Shown here piece by piece: positions 29,666-39,221 of a stretch of DNA of 64,000 bases. Made by a program: the position numbers and the translations under genes. Position 1 is the stretch's first letter, and each line of letters starts with the position of its first letter. The notes under the pieces are model-generated. The model worked only from the letters and a program-made list of their open reading frames with translations, did not search any database and was not told the origin of the DNA. Origin of the DNA: Roseiarcus sp963794155 (lineage in GTDB: Bacteria > Pseudomonadota > Alphaproteobacteria > Rhizobiales > Beijerinckiaceae); assembly GCA_963794155.1 (NCBI GenBank), contig CAWCCX010000008.1, forward strand, positions 806,001 through 870,000, read 5' to 3'.

Positions 29666-30051
29666 GGGTCTGATCAACTCTTGGTGCAAATCGCCTTCCT
29701 ACAACGGCATCATCCGAGCGCGGAGCAACTCGACACCGGCGCGGCCATACATGGCTCGCTTGAGGGTCTTCAGTCTATTGATCTGTCCTTCGGTCTGCCC
29801 GTTGCTCCAGGGCTCCGACATAGCGTTCCGCACCGCCTCCAGGTCTTGGCGTATCGCCTTCGCAAAACGCTGCATCGCGTAGATCCCAGACGCGCGCGCA
29901 TCGATCAGCCAAGCGTCCAACCCCTCCACCGTTCCACCGCGAAGCAGGCCTCGAAACCGCATCGCCAGGCGCCGCATCGCTGTGAACTCGGCGGACGCCG
30001 CTTTCAGCGCATCGACGTTGGCGACCTGCCGGGCGGTCATCTGGCCGCGGG
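29666..30051 (-). mobile_element. ISL3 fragment, second copy (386 bp)
   Basis: Identical in protein to 10671-11056 and in the same orientation: the C-terminal ~115 residues of the ISL3 transposase (MTARQVANVDALKAASAEF through MYGRAGVELLRARMM). It ends abruptly at 30051, where the IS21-type element starts. The two copies form direct repeats 19.0 kb apart, bracketing IS6 copy 2 and the whole giant operon. Confidence 0.85.
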
Positions 30052-30122
30052 TGTCGATTTCCGCTGAGATTTGACCCGGGATTTCCATTGAGAACTGACC
30101 CGGCTTGATGATGGTTTCGGGG

Positions 30123-30917
30123 TCAGGCGTTCGTCAAGTTCCGAGATTTCTCCTTTGCGGGTTTGGCGGCTTTTGCCGAGCTGTTCTTGAAGCGGAAGCT
30201 GTCGTTTCCGGTTTCGAGGATATGACAGCGGTGGGTGAGACGATCGAGTAGAGCGGTCGTCATCTTCGGGTCTCCGAACACGGTTGCCCACTCGCCGAAG
30301 CTGAGATTGGTTGTGATGATGACGCTGGTTCGCTCGTAGAGCTTGCTCAGCAGATGGAAGAGCAACGCGCCGCCTGAGGCGCTGAACGGCAGGTAACCAA
30401 GCTCGTCGAGGATGACGAGATCAGAGTGGGTGAGCCGCGCCGCGAGCTGGCCGGGTTTGCCCTGAAGCTTCTCTTGTTCGAGAGCGTTGACGAGTTCGAC
30501 GGTGGAGAAGAAGCGGACGCGCTTGCGGTGATGCTCGATGGCCTGGACGCCGATCGCCGTGGCGAGATGCGTTTTCCCCGTGCCGGGGCCGCCGACCAGG
30601 ACGACATTGTGGGCGTCTTCCAGGAACTCGCATCGGTGGAGTTGACGTGCGAGCGCCTCGTTGACCTCACTGCTGGCGAAGTCGAAGCCGGCGAGATCGC
30701 GATAGTTCGGAAAGCGGGCGGCCTTGAGCTGATAGGCCGTCGATCTCACCTCCCTGTCGGCCGTCTCCGCCTTCAGGAGCTGCGATAGGATGGGCAGCGC
30801 CGCCTCAAAGGCCGGAGAGCCTTGTTCGGTCAACTCGCCGACCGCCTGAGCCATGCCGTGCATTTTGAGACTGCGCAGCATGATGATGATCGCGCCGGCG
30901 GCGGGATTATGACGCAT
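30123..30917 (-). CDS. istB: IS21 helper ATPase IstB
   Basis: A 264-residue DnaC-like AAA+ ATPase that helps the IstA transposase select targets. Walker A is VGGPGTGKTHLATAIG, Walker B LVILDELGYLPF, and sensor-type residues appear in SVIITTNLSFGEWATVFGDP. N-terminal RTGLEALP-like helices precede the ATPase. Its ATG overlaps the 3' end of istA by 11 bases, so expression is coupled. Full family length. Confidence 0.92.
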   Translation of the reverse strand: MRHNPAAGAIIIMLRSLKMHGMAQAVGELTEQGSPAFEAALPILSQLLKAETADREVRSTAYQLKAARFPNYRDLAGFDFASSEVNEALARQLHRCEFLEDAHNVVLVGGPGTGKTHLATAIGVQAIEHHRKRVRFFSTVELVNALEQEKLQGKPGQLAARLTHSDLVILDELGYLPFSASGGALLFHLLSKLYERTSVIITTNLSFGEWATVFGDPKMTTALLDRLTHRCHILETGNDSFRFKNSSAKAAKPAKEKSRNLTNA

Positions 30918-32472
30918 GGCGCGCCTCCCGGACTTTGCGCAGGGCGTCGTAGCGCTCGACGTTGGACTGCGGCTCGGTGGTCAGCGTCAGAGCCTGGGGC
31001 GCCTTTATCGTAGGCGCATCCGTTGGCTTCCCGTCGACCAAGCGGTGCAGCAGGTTCAGGATATGGGTCTTGGTCGGCGCGCCGGCCTCCAGCGCCAGTT
31101 CGACGGCGGCGAGCACAGCTTGTTCGTCATGCTGGAGAACCAGGGCCAAAATCTCGACCATCTCGCGGTCGCCGCCTGGCGTCTTAAGCATGCGCTCCTG
31201 TAGAGCCCGGAAGGCCGGCGGCAGTTCGGCGAACGGCGCGCCATTGCGCAGGGCTCCGGGCTTGCGTTGAACGACCGCCAGATAGTGCCGCCAGTCGTAA
31301 ACCGTTGTGGTGCTCTTCCGTTCGTGAGAGCGGGCAAAGACACGACGATGCTCGCAGACGATCTGCCCCTCGGCGGCGACGACGATTCGCTCGGGATATA
31401 CCCGCACGCTGACCGGGCGATTGGCGAAGGAGGCCGGCACGCTGTAGCGATTGCGGTCCAGATGGACCAGGCACGTCGGCGACACGCGCTTGGCGTATTC
31501 GACGAAGCCGTCGAACGTCCTGGAAAGCGGCATCAGGCACCCGACTTCTTCTGCCCATACGTCGGCGATCGCGCCCGATTGTGAGACGTGCAGCGTCTGG
31601 GCCCACAACTCCCGGCATCGCGCCTCCAGCCAATCATTCAGCGCTGCCAGGGAGGGGAAGTTCGGCGCTGGTTGCCAGAACCGATGGCGGGCGTCCTGGA
31701 CGTTCTTCTCGATCTGCCCCTTCTCCCACCCGGAAGCCGGATTGCAGAACTCGGCCTCGAATAGGAAGTGGCTGATCATGGCTGAGAAGCGCGCGTTGAC
31801 TTGGCGATCCTTTCCCCGACCGACCTTGTCGACGGCCGTTCGCATGTTGTCGTAGATGCCCCGCCGCGGCACGCCCCCCAGCACGCGGAAGGCGTGGTTA
31901 TGGGCGTCGAACAGCATCTCGTGGGTCTGCTGAGGATAGGCGCGGAGTATGAAGGCGCGGCTGTAGGAGAGCTTGAAGTGGGCGACCTGCAACTTGGTCC
32001 GCTCGCCGCCGATGACCGCCCAGTCTTCCGACCAGTCGAACTGGAACGCTTCGCCAGGCAAAAACGCCAGCGGCACGAACACGCCGCGGCCGCACGTCTT
32101 CTGTTCCTGTTGCCGAGCGGCCTTCCAGTCGCGAGCGAAGGCCGCCACCCGATTGTAGGAGCCGTCATAGCCGAGGGCGGCCAGATCAGCGTGCAGTTGC
32201 TTGGTCGTCCGCTTCTGCTTGCGGGACTTCCCGGACTCCTGCCGCAGCATCTGCGACAGCTTGTCGGCGTAAGGGTCCAGCTTGCTCGGGCGGTCAGGGA
32301 TGTTGAACTTCGGTTCAACGGTGTCCGAGCGCAGGTATTTGCGGACTGTGTTCCTCGACAGACCTGTGCGTCGGGATATCTCTCGGATCGAGAAATGGTC
32401 CCGATAGCGCCAGCGTCGGATGACGCTCAATAACTCCATGTCGATCACTCCGATGCCCCCCCAAGTGGCCAA
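30907..32472 (-). CDS. istA: IS21 transposase IstA
   Basis: A 521-residue transposase. An N-terminal HTH (FSIREISRRTGLSRNTVRKY) is followed by the DDE core: FQFDWSEDWAVIGGER (first Asp), GIYDNMRTAVDKV (second Asp) and EKGQIEKNVQDARHRFW (Glu). The C-terminal Mu-type domain contains CLVHLDRNRYSVPASFANRP. The start is at 32472, just inside the terminal repeats. The gene looks intact and the element potentially active. Confidence 0.92.
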   Translation of the reverse strand: MATWGGIGVIDMELLSVIRRWRYRDHFSIREISRRTGLSRNTVRKYLRSDTVEPKFNIPDRPSKLDPYADKLSQMLRQESGKSRKQKRTTKQLHADLAALGYDGSYNRVAAFARDWKAARQQEQKTCGRGVFVPLAFLPGEAFQFDWSEDWAVIGGERTKLQVAHFKLSYSRAFILRAYPQQTHEMLFDAHNHAFRVLGGVPRRGIYDNMRTAVDKVGRGKDRQVNARFSAMISHFLFEAEFCNPASGWEKGQIEKNVQDARHRFWQPAPNFPSLAALNDWLEARCRELWAQTLHVSQSGAIADVWAEEVGCLMPLSRTFDGFVEYAKRVSPTCLVHLDRNRYSVPASFANRPVSVRVYPERIVVAAEGQIVCEHRRVFARSHERKSTTTVYDWRHYLAVVQRKPGALRNGAPFAELPPAFRALQERMLKTPGGDREMVEILALVLQHDEQAVLAAVELALEAGAPTKTHILNLLHRLVDGKPTDAPTIKAPQALTLTTEPQSNVERYDALRKVREARHAS

Positions 32473-32551
32473 GGGGGGAAGGTTCGAACATGGGTCAGTT
32501 CTCGGTGGAAAAACCCGTAGCGCCCGGGTCAGCTCTCAGTGGAAATCAACA

Positions 32552-33214
32552 TGCAGGGATCTCTACGAGGTCTGCCTGGCGCTGACCGCGAACAAACGCC
32601 CGGTCGGCAACGACATCAATGCGGACGGCAAGAGCCTGATCATCGTCACTGGCGCCAACCAGGGCGGCAAGACGACGTTCCTGAGAAGCTTTGGGCTCGC
32701 GCAACTGATGTCGCAATCGGGCATGTTCGCGCCTGCCGCGAGCCTTCAACTGAACATCGTCGACGGGGTGTTCACGCATTTCAAGCATGAAGAGGACGCA
32801 ACGATGAAGAGCGGCAAGTTCGACGAGGAGCTGAGCCGCATGAATGACATCGCCAATGTCGTCACGCCCAACGCACTGATCCTCTTCAACGAGTCGTTCG
32901 CCGCGACCAACGAGCGGGAGGGATCGGAGATCGCGCGACAAATCGTCTCCGCGCTCCTAGAAAAGCCGATCAAGGTCGTCTTCGTCAGCCATCAGTACGA
33001 CTTCGCCCACGGCTTTTATGAGAAGCAGCTCGACGCAGCGCTGTTCCTGCGCGCCGACAGGCAGGAAGACGGACGGCGGACGTTCAAACTGGTCGAAAGC
33101 GAACCACTCGGCACAAGTTTCGGCGAGGACGTGTACCGAGAGATATTTTCGAACGGAAAGGCGCCTGCCGCTGACGAAGCGACCTCGGTCGTGAAGCCTC
33201 GCCTTCGCGCCTAA
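32552..33214 (+). pseudogene. MutS-like ATPase, 5'-truncated by IS21
   Basis: The frame has no own start and runs straight out of the IS21 end. It encodes the C-terminal ABC-type ATPase domain of MutS-related proteins: Walker A VTGANQGGKTTFLRSFG, LILFNESFAATNEREGSE (Walker B and signature), VKVVFVSHQYDFAHG-type D-loop region, and SEPLGTSFGEDVYREIF. About 220 residues remain of a protein usually 500-800 long. The lost part would bind DNA or lie before the clamp. The deletion joined it to IS21, so it is not a functional mismatch-repair protein. Confidence 0.8.
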
Positions 33215-33434
33215 GGCCAAATATTTTCTGGGAGCTTGTCGTCAGGTTTGCGGGTTTACGGCGATGAGGTTTGGGGCGGACTCAAAGTCACCCGAACCCA
33301 TCAGCGCACGCTCTCGAGCCGTCACTAATGACCCCGCATTTGGCGCTGGTGATTTCGCCCCCGGCATGACTGGAGATGCAGCGCCACTCGGATCTTGGAA
33401 CTGCGGCGGCCGCAGCTACCTCTGGTGTATTGGC

Positions 33435-35463
33435 ATGGACTTGCGCGAATACGAGCAGCACAAATTTGCGATCGCCGAGGTCTTGCGACAGACGTCGCTG
33501 GTGTCGTCCGACCCCCGAAAATGGCGAGAGCGGACGTCGGACCTGTTCGCCCGTCTTGCCGACGACCGGTTCAATCTGGTTGTCGTCGGGCGATTCAGCC
33601 GGGGCAAGACCTCGCTAATGAACGCGCTGCTAGGCACAGACCGCCTCCCGACGGGAATTGTCCCCCTGACGTCGGTCATTACTAGGGTCGCGTATGGCAG
33701 TGCGGAGCGAGCCATTCTGCGCTTCGAACGTCACTTCATGGATCAGGAAATCTCTCTCGCCGCTCTGCCGCAATATGTCACCCAACGAGGGAATCCTGGA
33801 AACGTAAAGGGCATAAAGGAAGTCGAGGCGCAACTGCCCGCTGAATTCCTGCGTGGCGGCTTCCACTTTGTCGACACGCCCGGGCTCGGATCCGCGATCG
33901 AGGAAAATACCCGAACAACCGAATTCTTCCTGCCCGATGCCGACGCTTTCTTGCTTGTCACGAGCTATGAAAGCCCTTTGTCGGAGGAAGAGATGCGGTT
34001 CTTTCGCACGGCCGCTTCGTCGTCACGTCGCATCTTCGTGGTCCTGAACAAGCAAGACACCGTTCGCGAACAAGAGCGCGCCGACGCGCTCGCTTACGTT
34101 CGGCATGAGCTGAGCGCGATGTTTGGCCAAATGGTGCCGAAGGTCTTTTCGATATCCGCCCGGGACGGAATGGAAGCGAAGCTATCTCAAGATTTCGCGA
34201 CTTCTCGCCGCGAGCGGAATTCCCGCTCTCGAGCAGGAGCTAGTCAGCTTCCTCCTTACCCAGAAACAATCAGAGTTCCTGTTGGGCATGTGTGATCGCG
34301 CCGCCGAATTGACCCGCGCACTGCCAAACTCCGATGGTGCCGCCGGCCTCGTTGAGGAGATCGCCGCCTTGTCGAGCCGCATCGCCGGCGGAATTCCGGC
34401 GGCATTGCGGAGCGGGCTTGTGGAAGAGTCGGCAGCCGGGGCCCCGACCTCCGCGCAACTTCGACCCTGCGAAATCTGCGCGTCGATTTCATCAGCCTTG
34501 TGGGAGTTCGAGCGCCGCTTCCAGTACGAAATTGTCGTTGGCCGCGAAGCGCGACGCGATTTGGCCGAGCGCGGCGGACTGTGCAGCTTCCATACCTGGC
34601 AATATGAGTCGATCGCGTCGCCTCAGGGAATTTGCGAGGGCTATTCTGCTTTTCTCGAGGATTGGGCGGCGTGGATGCATGCGGCGGCTGCTGACGCGCA
34701 GCCAGATGACGTCGTCGCGAAGCTTAGGGCGCGACTGCCGAGCGAGACGAGCTGTCCGCTATGCCGAGTTCGCACGAAAGCCGAATCAGACGCGATAACG
34801 GCCCTTGCCTGCCGATTCGCCAATGATGAAGCGCAGTCGCTCAGTAGGCCTCGCCTCGCTATCGACAGCCAGGGCAACGTCTGGGTCACCGACCGGTTCG
34901 GCAACGGGCTTCTCGGCATGATGCATATGGCCGACTTTGGGATTCACTTTAAGCTCGAAGGTGTTGAGGGCGCTTCGGACTATCTGACGAAGATCATGTC
35001 CGAGCAGAAGGGCGGCCGTTTCGGCGGCAGCGTGAACTTGCTGCGGCCTGATGGGACGCCCTTTCCTGGCTCACCGTTCACCGGTGGCAGCCTACCGGGG
35101 CCGTGGGCAGCCGCCGTCGACGGAAACGACAACGTCTGGATTTCGAACTTCGCTGGAGCGTCCGGTCAGATCGCGCAGCTTTGCGGCGTGCGGACCGAGA
35201 ACTGCCCGCCGGGCATGAAGACCGGCGACCAGATTTCGCCTCCCGGGGGCTACGTCGGCGGTGGTCTGCAAATGCAGACGGATATCGACATCGACCCTGC
35301 CGGCGACGTCTGGGCGATGAACAACTGGCAGAACGTCGACAGCTGTTACGCCCACCCTCCGGAGGCGCTCTCGACTCGCTGCGGCGGGCAGGGCGTGGTG
35401 GTTTTCTACGGCATGGCGAAGCCGGTGCGCGCGCCGCAGATCGGGCCGGCGCGCGGACTTTAG
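33435..35463 (+). pseudogene. dynamin-like GTPase with Cys-motif region fused to NHL tail; one frameshift
   Basis: The start at ATG 33435 (MDLREYEQHKFAIAEVL) is chosen because the preceding residues look random. The GTPase of the bacterial dynamin type has G1 VVGRFSRGKTSLMNALLG, G2 threonine in IVPLTSVIT, G3 FVDTPGLGSAIEENTR and G4 LNKQD. A one-base shift near 34185 moves on to SRLLAASGIPALEQEL, then a region with CEICASIS and CPLCRVR Cys pairs, as in DUF6062-like zinc proteins. At about 34845 the frame passes without a stop into an NHL-type beta-propeller tail (IDSQGNVWVTDRFGNG, DIDPAGDVWAMNNWQ). That tail belongs to a different family, so this is a recombination chimera. The GTPase would remodel membranes; the fused tail is exported in its normal family. 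Confidence 0.7.
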
Positions 35464-35839
35464 CGCGGGCGTGACGAAGCGACTGACCGCGAAAGGGCGA
35501 TTTCGCGCATCCCTCGTTTCGGAACGTCCGCTATTTGCGCATTCCAGCCGGCCGGAATCGACGTCAAGCAGTCATCCGCCGATCGAGGTCGCGCACATCA
35601 GGCGCTCTCGATCCTGGGCTGAAACCAATACTCGGTAACGGCGTTCCCGCGTGAGGTTGGGTTGACGAAATCGGCCGCCGAGTCGCCCCCACGGCTGTCA
35701 TCCTCGGGAGGGAGCCCCTGATCGCCGAATGATCCTCGCGCGTCCGCATCGATCACGCGAGGTGACGGCGCGAGGAGCGAGTTGCGAGGAATTGGGGCCG
35801 TTTCGGCCTCATCGGCCGCCTGACGGACCTGAGAGCGCC
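35464..35839. other. 376-bp gap, no clear gene
   Basis: One minus-strand frame is open from the IS1182 remnant to a stop at 35598 (ending NAVTEYWFQPRIESA), but it matches no family that I recognise and has no start of its own. It is probably debris. Confidence 0.35.
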
Positions 35840-36018
35840 CCGGCGCGTAGCCGGGCCTGCCCGTCGCCTTGGCTTCGACGCGCGCAACCCCGCCGCTGCA
35901 AGGGCCAGCCCATCGTCGAAGGCGTCAATGAAACGCAGCGGATTGTCGGCCTCGACGTATCGTCCCCGCCGCCGGCAACAATAGAAGCTGGTCACGTTTG
36001 AATCCGACGATGTGAGCC
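35840..36018 (-). pseudogene. IS1182-family transposase, N-terminal remnant
   Basis: ATG at 36018 starts MAHIVGFKRDQLLLLPA. After a one-base loss (GATAC where GATTAC is expected) the frame continues VEADNPLRFIDAFDDGLAL and then, after another shift, ARVEAKATGRPGYAPG. These are the first ~65 residues of IS1182/IS5-type transposases. The DDE core is absent. Confidence 0.65.
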
Positions 36019-36120
36019 ATGCCCGATTCTAGGGTGGCACGCGCCAACCGCGGAATCCGCTCAGCCCGACTTTTCGCACAGTCTGCAAAGATTCCGCACT
36101 ACGCGAAAGCGGCAACCGAT

Positions 36121-37752
36121 CTATGGTTGCCTCAAATACGCCTTCGCTTCCGCAACTTCCGGGGTTTCACTGTCTGCATGGCCTTCCAGGAAGACGAGCT
36201 GTTCGTAGTATGCTCTTGCTGTCGCGGAATCTCCCGAGGAGGCTGCGGCCTTGGCGGAGCCATACACACTACGGAGGCGATTCGGGTCCGTCGCAAGCGT
36301 TTGCTGATAGGCTATCAAGGCTTGCGCGGGTCGATTGAGCTGCAAAAGCAAGTCCCCAAGAAGCTCGCGAATCGGCACAATGCTTCCCGGAGTCACGGGG
36401 TGCTTGTCCATCGACGCCTCAAGGTCACTCGCTTGTCTCAACTCGGCCAGCGCTTCCTCATCCTGACCCTGCGCGTGCGAGAGCATGGAGGTCGCCGCTA
36501 AGCGCTGGACCTCGATTTGATCGGCCCAGTACTTGTTCCGCACTACGAGATCGTCATGGGCCAATTGCAGTTGCTCAATCTCCGTCCGGGCGCGAGCGAC
36601 GTCTCCTGTCTGAGCCGCGCCAAGCGCTCGCGCATAAGAGATCATGGCCTTTGTCCAGGGAAAACTGGACCAAGGAATTGCCGCCGGCGGAAGTGAAAGG
36701 TTCGCGGCCAACGGCCAATCCCTTCGCTCCACAGCATAGCGCGCGGGAATGGCCGCCATTGCATAAGCGGCGGGGAGCGTCGCTGGCGTTGCCTCGCGGA
36801 AGGCGTTGACATCGTCGACGAGCTGCTTTGCCGCATGGTCTTGCCGAAGCTGCAGGTAAGCGTATTCGAGATAGTCCATGGCATGCAGCGACTGGTCCCA
36901 AGCGACGCCCGCGCCATAGTGACGAAGTGCGTAATCTTGAGCTGCGGCCAGCGATGAGCGGTTCGCGTCGACCAAATCCTGCCATTTGCCCAGCCGGGTG
37001 AAGATATGCGAGGGCATATGAAGCGCATGAGGCACTGACGGCGCAATCTTCGAATAGCAGATCGCAGCCGCCAGCCCTAACTCGGCAAGCGGCGCAGAGT
37101 CGTAGCTGTGAATGAGATAGTGGGCTACGCCCGGGTGGTCCGGCTGCTCAGTGAAGATCTCGTTCAATATCTGAGCGGCTTTCTTTTGATTCGAGTAGGT
37201 CTTATCCGACAGCGAGGCCGTCGCGTTCAAAGCAAGCGCATAGAAGATTGCCGCCTCTCGGTCTTCGGGATAGAGTAGGTAAACCTTCTCCATAGCCTTC
37301 TCATAGGCGACGGCTCGCGTGTGGTGGTCTAACGTTTCGCTGTCCCGATAGAAGGCGGAGATGGCGTCGATGTAGTTGCGCTCGCGGTCGGTCCTTCCTC
37401 CGAGGGCCGCAGCAGCGGCGGCGGCTTTCGACCCCGCGCTCAGCTCCTCAGCGCTGGGCGGGTACCAAAGCGGATGCCAATTGCTCATGGCGATCCCCCA
37501 ATAGCCCATCGCGCAGGATGGATCGGTCTTGATCACGTCGGTGAAAGCGCTTTCCGCCTCCTCGTACCAAAAGGAATGCAAGATCGCGACAGCGTGGTTG
37601 AACTTTTGCTGCGCCGACAAGCTACAGGAAACGACGAAATTGACCTCGCCTATTTTCGATCCGTCATTCGGTTGGGATTCGTTCTGAGCCGCGGCAGTCA
37701 TCACCCAAAGCGATACCGAAGCCGCCAATATTGCTCGAAGACCGTTACGCAT
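36121..37752 (-). CDS. secreted TPR-repeat protein
   Basis: A 543-residue protein starting at ATG 37752 (MRNGLRAILAASVSLWVMTA), with a signal peptide likely cleaved after TAAAQ. The mature part has helical tetratricopeptide-type repeats: FNHAVAILHSFWYEEAESAF, MGYWGIAMSNWHPLW, HYLIHSYDSAPLAELGL, SLAAAQDYALRHYG, and C-terminal ARAYYEQLVFLEGHADSE. TPR proteins act as periplasmic or outer-membrane scaffolds. No catalytic motif is seen. It stands alone, with no partner in an operon. Family knowledge suggests a conserved exported protein of unknown role. An alternative ATG at 37764 adds four residues. Confidence 0.8.
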   Translation of the reverse strand: MRNGLRAILAASVSLWVMTAAAQNESQPNDGSKIGEVNFVVSCSLSAQQKFNHAVAILHSFWYEEAESAFTDVIKTDPSCAMGYWGIAMSNWHPLWYPPSAEELSAGSKAAAAAAALGGRTDRERNYIDAISAFYRDSETLDHHTRAVAYEKAMEKVYLLYPEDREAAIFYALALNATASLSDKTYSNQKKAAQILNEIFTEQPDHPGVAHYLIHSYDSAPLAELGLAAAICYSKIAPSVPHALHMPSHIFTRLGKWQDLVDANRSSLAAAQDYALRHYGAGVAWDQSLHAMDYLEYAYLQLRQDHAAKQLVDDVNAFREATPATLPAAYAMAAIPARYAVERRDWPLAANLSLPPAAIPWSSFPWTKAMISYARALGAAQTGDVARARTEIEQLQLAHDDLVVRNKYWADQIEVQRLAATSMLSHAQGQDEEALAELRQASDLEASMDKHPVTPGSIVPIRELLGDLLLQLNRPAQALIAYQQTLATDPNRLRSVYGSAKAAASSGDSATARAYYEQLVFLEGHADSETPEVAEAKAYLRQP

Positions 37753-37849
37753 GTGGCCTCCCAATTCGAATATGGTTGGAAGATTTGTAACGCGTTGGCC
37801 GAAACATTATCCTTAAGGCCCTGCCCACGCAATCGTGTAAAAGTCCGGG

Positions 37850-38047
37850 CGCGTGCGGACAGCTTCCCGCGCGCGGCGTCGACCACGCCGCGGAATTCGA
37901 CGATGAGCCCGTCGCCGGTGCGCTTGACTGCGCGCCCATGATGTACGGCGATGGTTGGGTCGATCAGATCGCGTCCGCGCCGGCGAGTTGGCGGTAGCCG
38001 ACCACATCGGCGGCCAGGATCGCAGCAATCTTGCGGATTTTGGACAT
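37850..38047 (-). pseudogene. class III adenylate/guanylate cyclase remnant
   Basis: ATG at 38047 starts MSKIRKIAAILAADVVGYR, the classic cyclase opening, with the first metal-binding Asp in AADVVGY. The frame ends at a TGA after ~25 residues; in another frame follow DLIDPTIAVHHGRAVKRTGD and GLIVEFRGVVDAA, with the second Asp in TGDG. A segment between the two is deleted and the rest of the catalytic domain is absent. Confidence 0.7.
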
Positions 38048-38270
38048 GGCGCGCCCTCACGCATCATGCGGAATAGCACAGGAAAGGCATGAGCCGCGCG
38101 TCTACCTATCGAAAGCAATCGGACCGACGGAAGCCAAGCCCTAGCCAATAGTCGGATGGCGGCTTCGGGGCGCCTTAACCCAGTCGGCACGCTGTCGGGC
38201 AATGACCGCTATTTGCGCGAAGCGGACGACTGGAGTCGGTAGAGTCGAAGTGTGGCGCGGTGACGTTAGG
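38048..38270. other. intergenic stretch, no gene seen
   Basis: Between the cyclase remnant and the pyrimidine tracts. No start with a ribosome site and no motif was recognised. Confidence 0.35.
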
Positions 38271-38380
38271 CCGAGCATGTCTGTTCCGCCCCTTTCTCTG
38301 CGCCTCTCTCTTTCCCCCCCCCTCAACCTCCTTCCCCCCCCCCCCCCCCCTTCTTCTCCCCCCCCCCCCCCCCCCCCCTC
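38271..38380. repeat. pyrimidine tracts with long C-runs
   Basis: C-runs of 9 (38314-38322), 17 (38334-38350) and 21 (38358-38378) bases are linked by CT-rich bridges. The last run ends exactly where the intron-like fragment loses identity with its copy at 59567. Natural low-complexity DNA is possible, but an assembly artefact at a repeat edge fits better. Confidence 0.85.
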
Positions 38381-38460
38381 CATGACTGCTCCGGTTGCTT
38401 CCGGCTGGAGCGATCTGGCCGGGTGGGGCTTGCACCCACTGGAAAGCGCCGCCTTGTCAC
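38378..38460 (-). ncRNA. group-II-intron-like 5' fragment, copy 2
   Basis: About 80 bases, in reverse, match the start of the 59567 segment (GTGACAAGGCGGCGCT, then GGTGCAAGCCC, GGAAGCAACCGGAGCAGTC) with a few mismatches. Homology stops at TCATGGAG and is replaced by the poly-C tract. Group II introns typically begin GTG; the match to that family is from memory. Confidence 0.45.
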
Positions 38461-38510
38461 GGCTGATCACGCGCAGCTATAACAGAGGCTTAGCTCAGTA
38501 AATCCAATAT

Positions 38511-38890
38511 TTATCCGAGAGACAGGGGCGGACGCGGGCGACCTGCAAACGACGACAGAAGTTCTCGCATCGAGACCGTCGTCACCTTGCTCGCATTGGC
38601 GAGGTGGCCCAACAGGCCGTCGTAGAAGTCGAGGTCCGTTGTTCCGATCGCCCGCATCAAGGCGAGTATTCCGACCGCTTCGTCGGGCTGATCGACGCTG
38701 AACTTGGCCGTCGCTCCGTCCGCCAGCACTTTCAGACGAGGCCCACGTGTTTCGCTCGCAGCTTGGAATTTGGCGAGCGTCTCGGAATCCCTCGTGGTCA
38801 GCTTGTACGGCGGCTTCTCAATATCTCTGCGGAACCGGCAGTGGTCTCGCAGTTGGCGTCGCCGCCTTCGTTTTTCGACTGTCTGACCAT
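38511..38890 (-). pseudogene. small alphaproteobacterial protein of unknown function, frameshifted
   Basis: ATG at 38890 begins MVRQSKNEGGDANCETTAGS; a one-base shift near 38810 moves to PPYKLTTRDSETLAKFQAA and continues RLKVLADGATAKFSVDQPDE, AVGILALMRAIGTTDLDFYD and GLLGHLANASKV. The order resembles a conserved plasmid/prophage protein that I recall from Rhizobiales, which has longer C-terminal helices. The C-terminus here (TTVSMRELLSSFAGRP) departs from that. Function unknown. Confidence 0.45.
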
Positions 38891-39221
38891 TGTTCTATTC
38901 TAGTTTCCATTTCGGCGCGCGGGAAGCCGGCGGGTCCGTTTCGGAAGGGTGGATGCTGGCGAACTCGTCAGGCGCACCAGGGACAAGTACAGCTAAAGAG
39001 CCTCCCGAACCATTCTCCCCGCCTGGACCTGCGACGGGTGCAGCGCGGTCTCGCAGGACGATCGCACCGCGGGGCGGCGTCCGCCGTCGCCGTCATGGTC
39101 GTTTCCCCGAATCGCTTATGAGGGCGCGTTCTAGCGGAGTCCGCTCCCGCTCTTTGGCTCATCGCGGTAGACTATGTTGCGCGCCGCGACTGCGCTCAAG
39201 AGGCCCAATTCGGGAGCCCGA

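Larger units (their letters stand above)
30052..32551 (-). mobile_element. IS21-family element, complete
   Basis: A 2500-bp element with TGTCGATTTCC at the low end and the complementary TGTTGATTTCC at the high end. Each end holds repeats of a T/CTGACCCG-type block with a GATTTCC motif, the multiple terminal repeats typical of IS21. It carries istA and istB, overlapping by 11 bases. No target duplication is visible: the left flank is cut ISL3, the right flank cut mutS. This implies a deletion next to the element after insertion. Confidence 0.85.

Noticed and set aside
38511..38890. Possible toxin-antitoxin pair
   Set aside because: Only one decayed frame is present and it resembles a plasmid/prophage helper protein, not a toxin.
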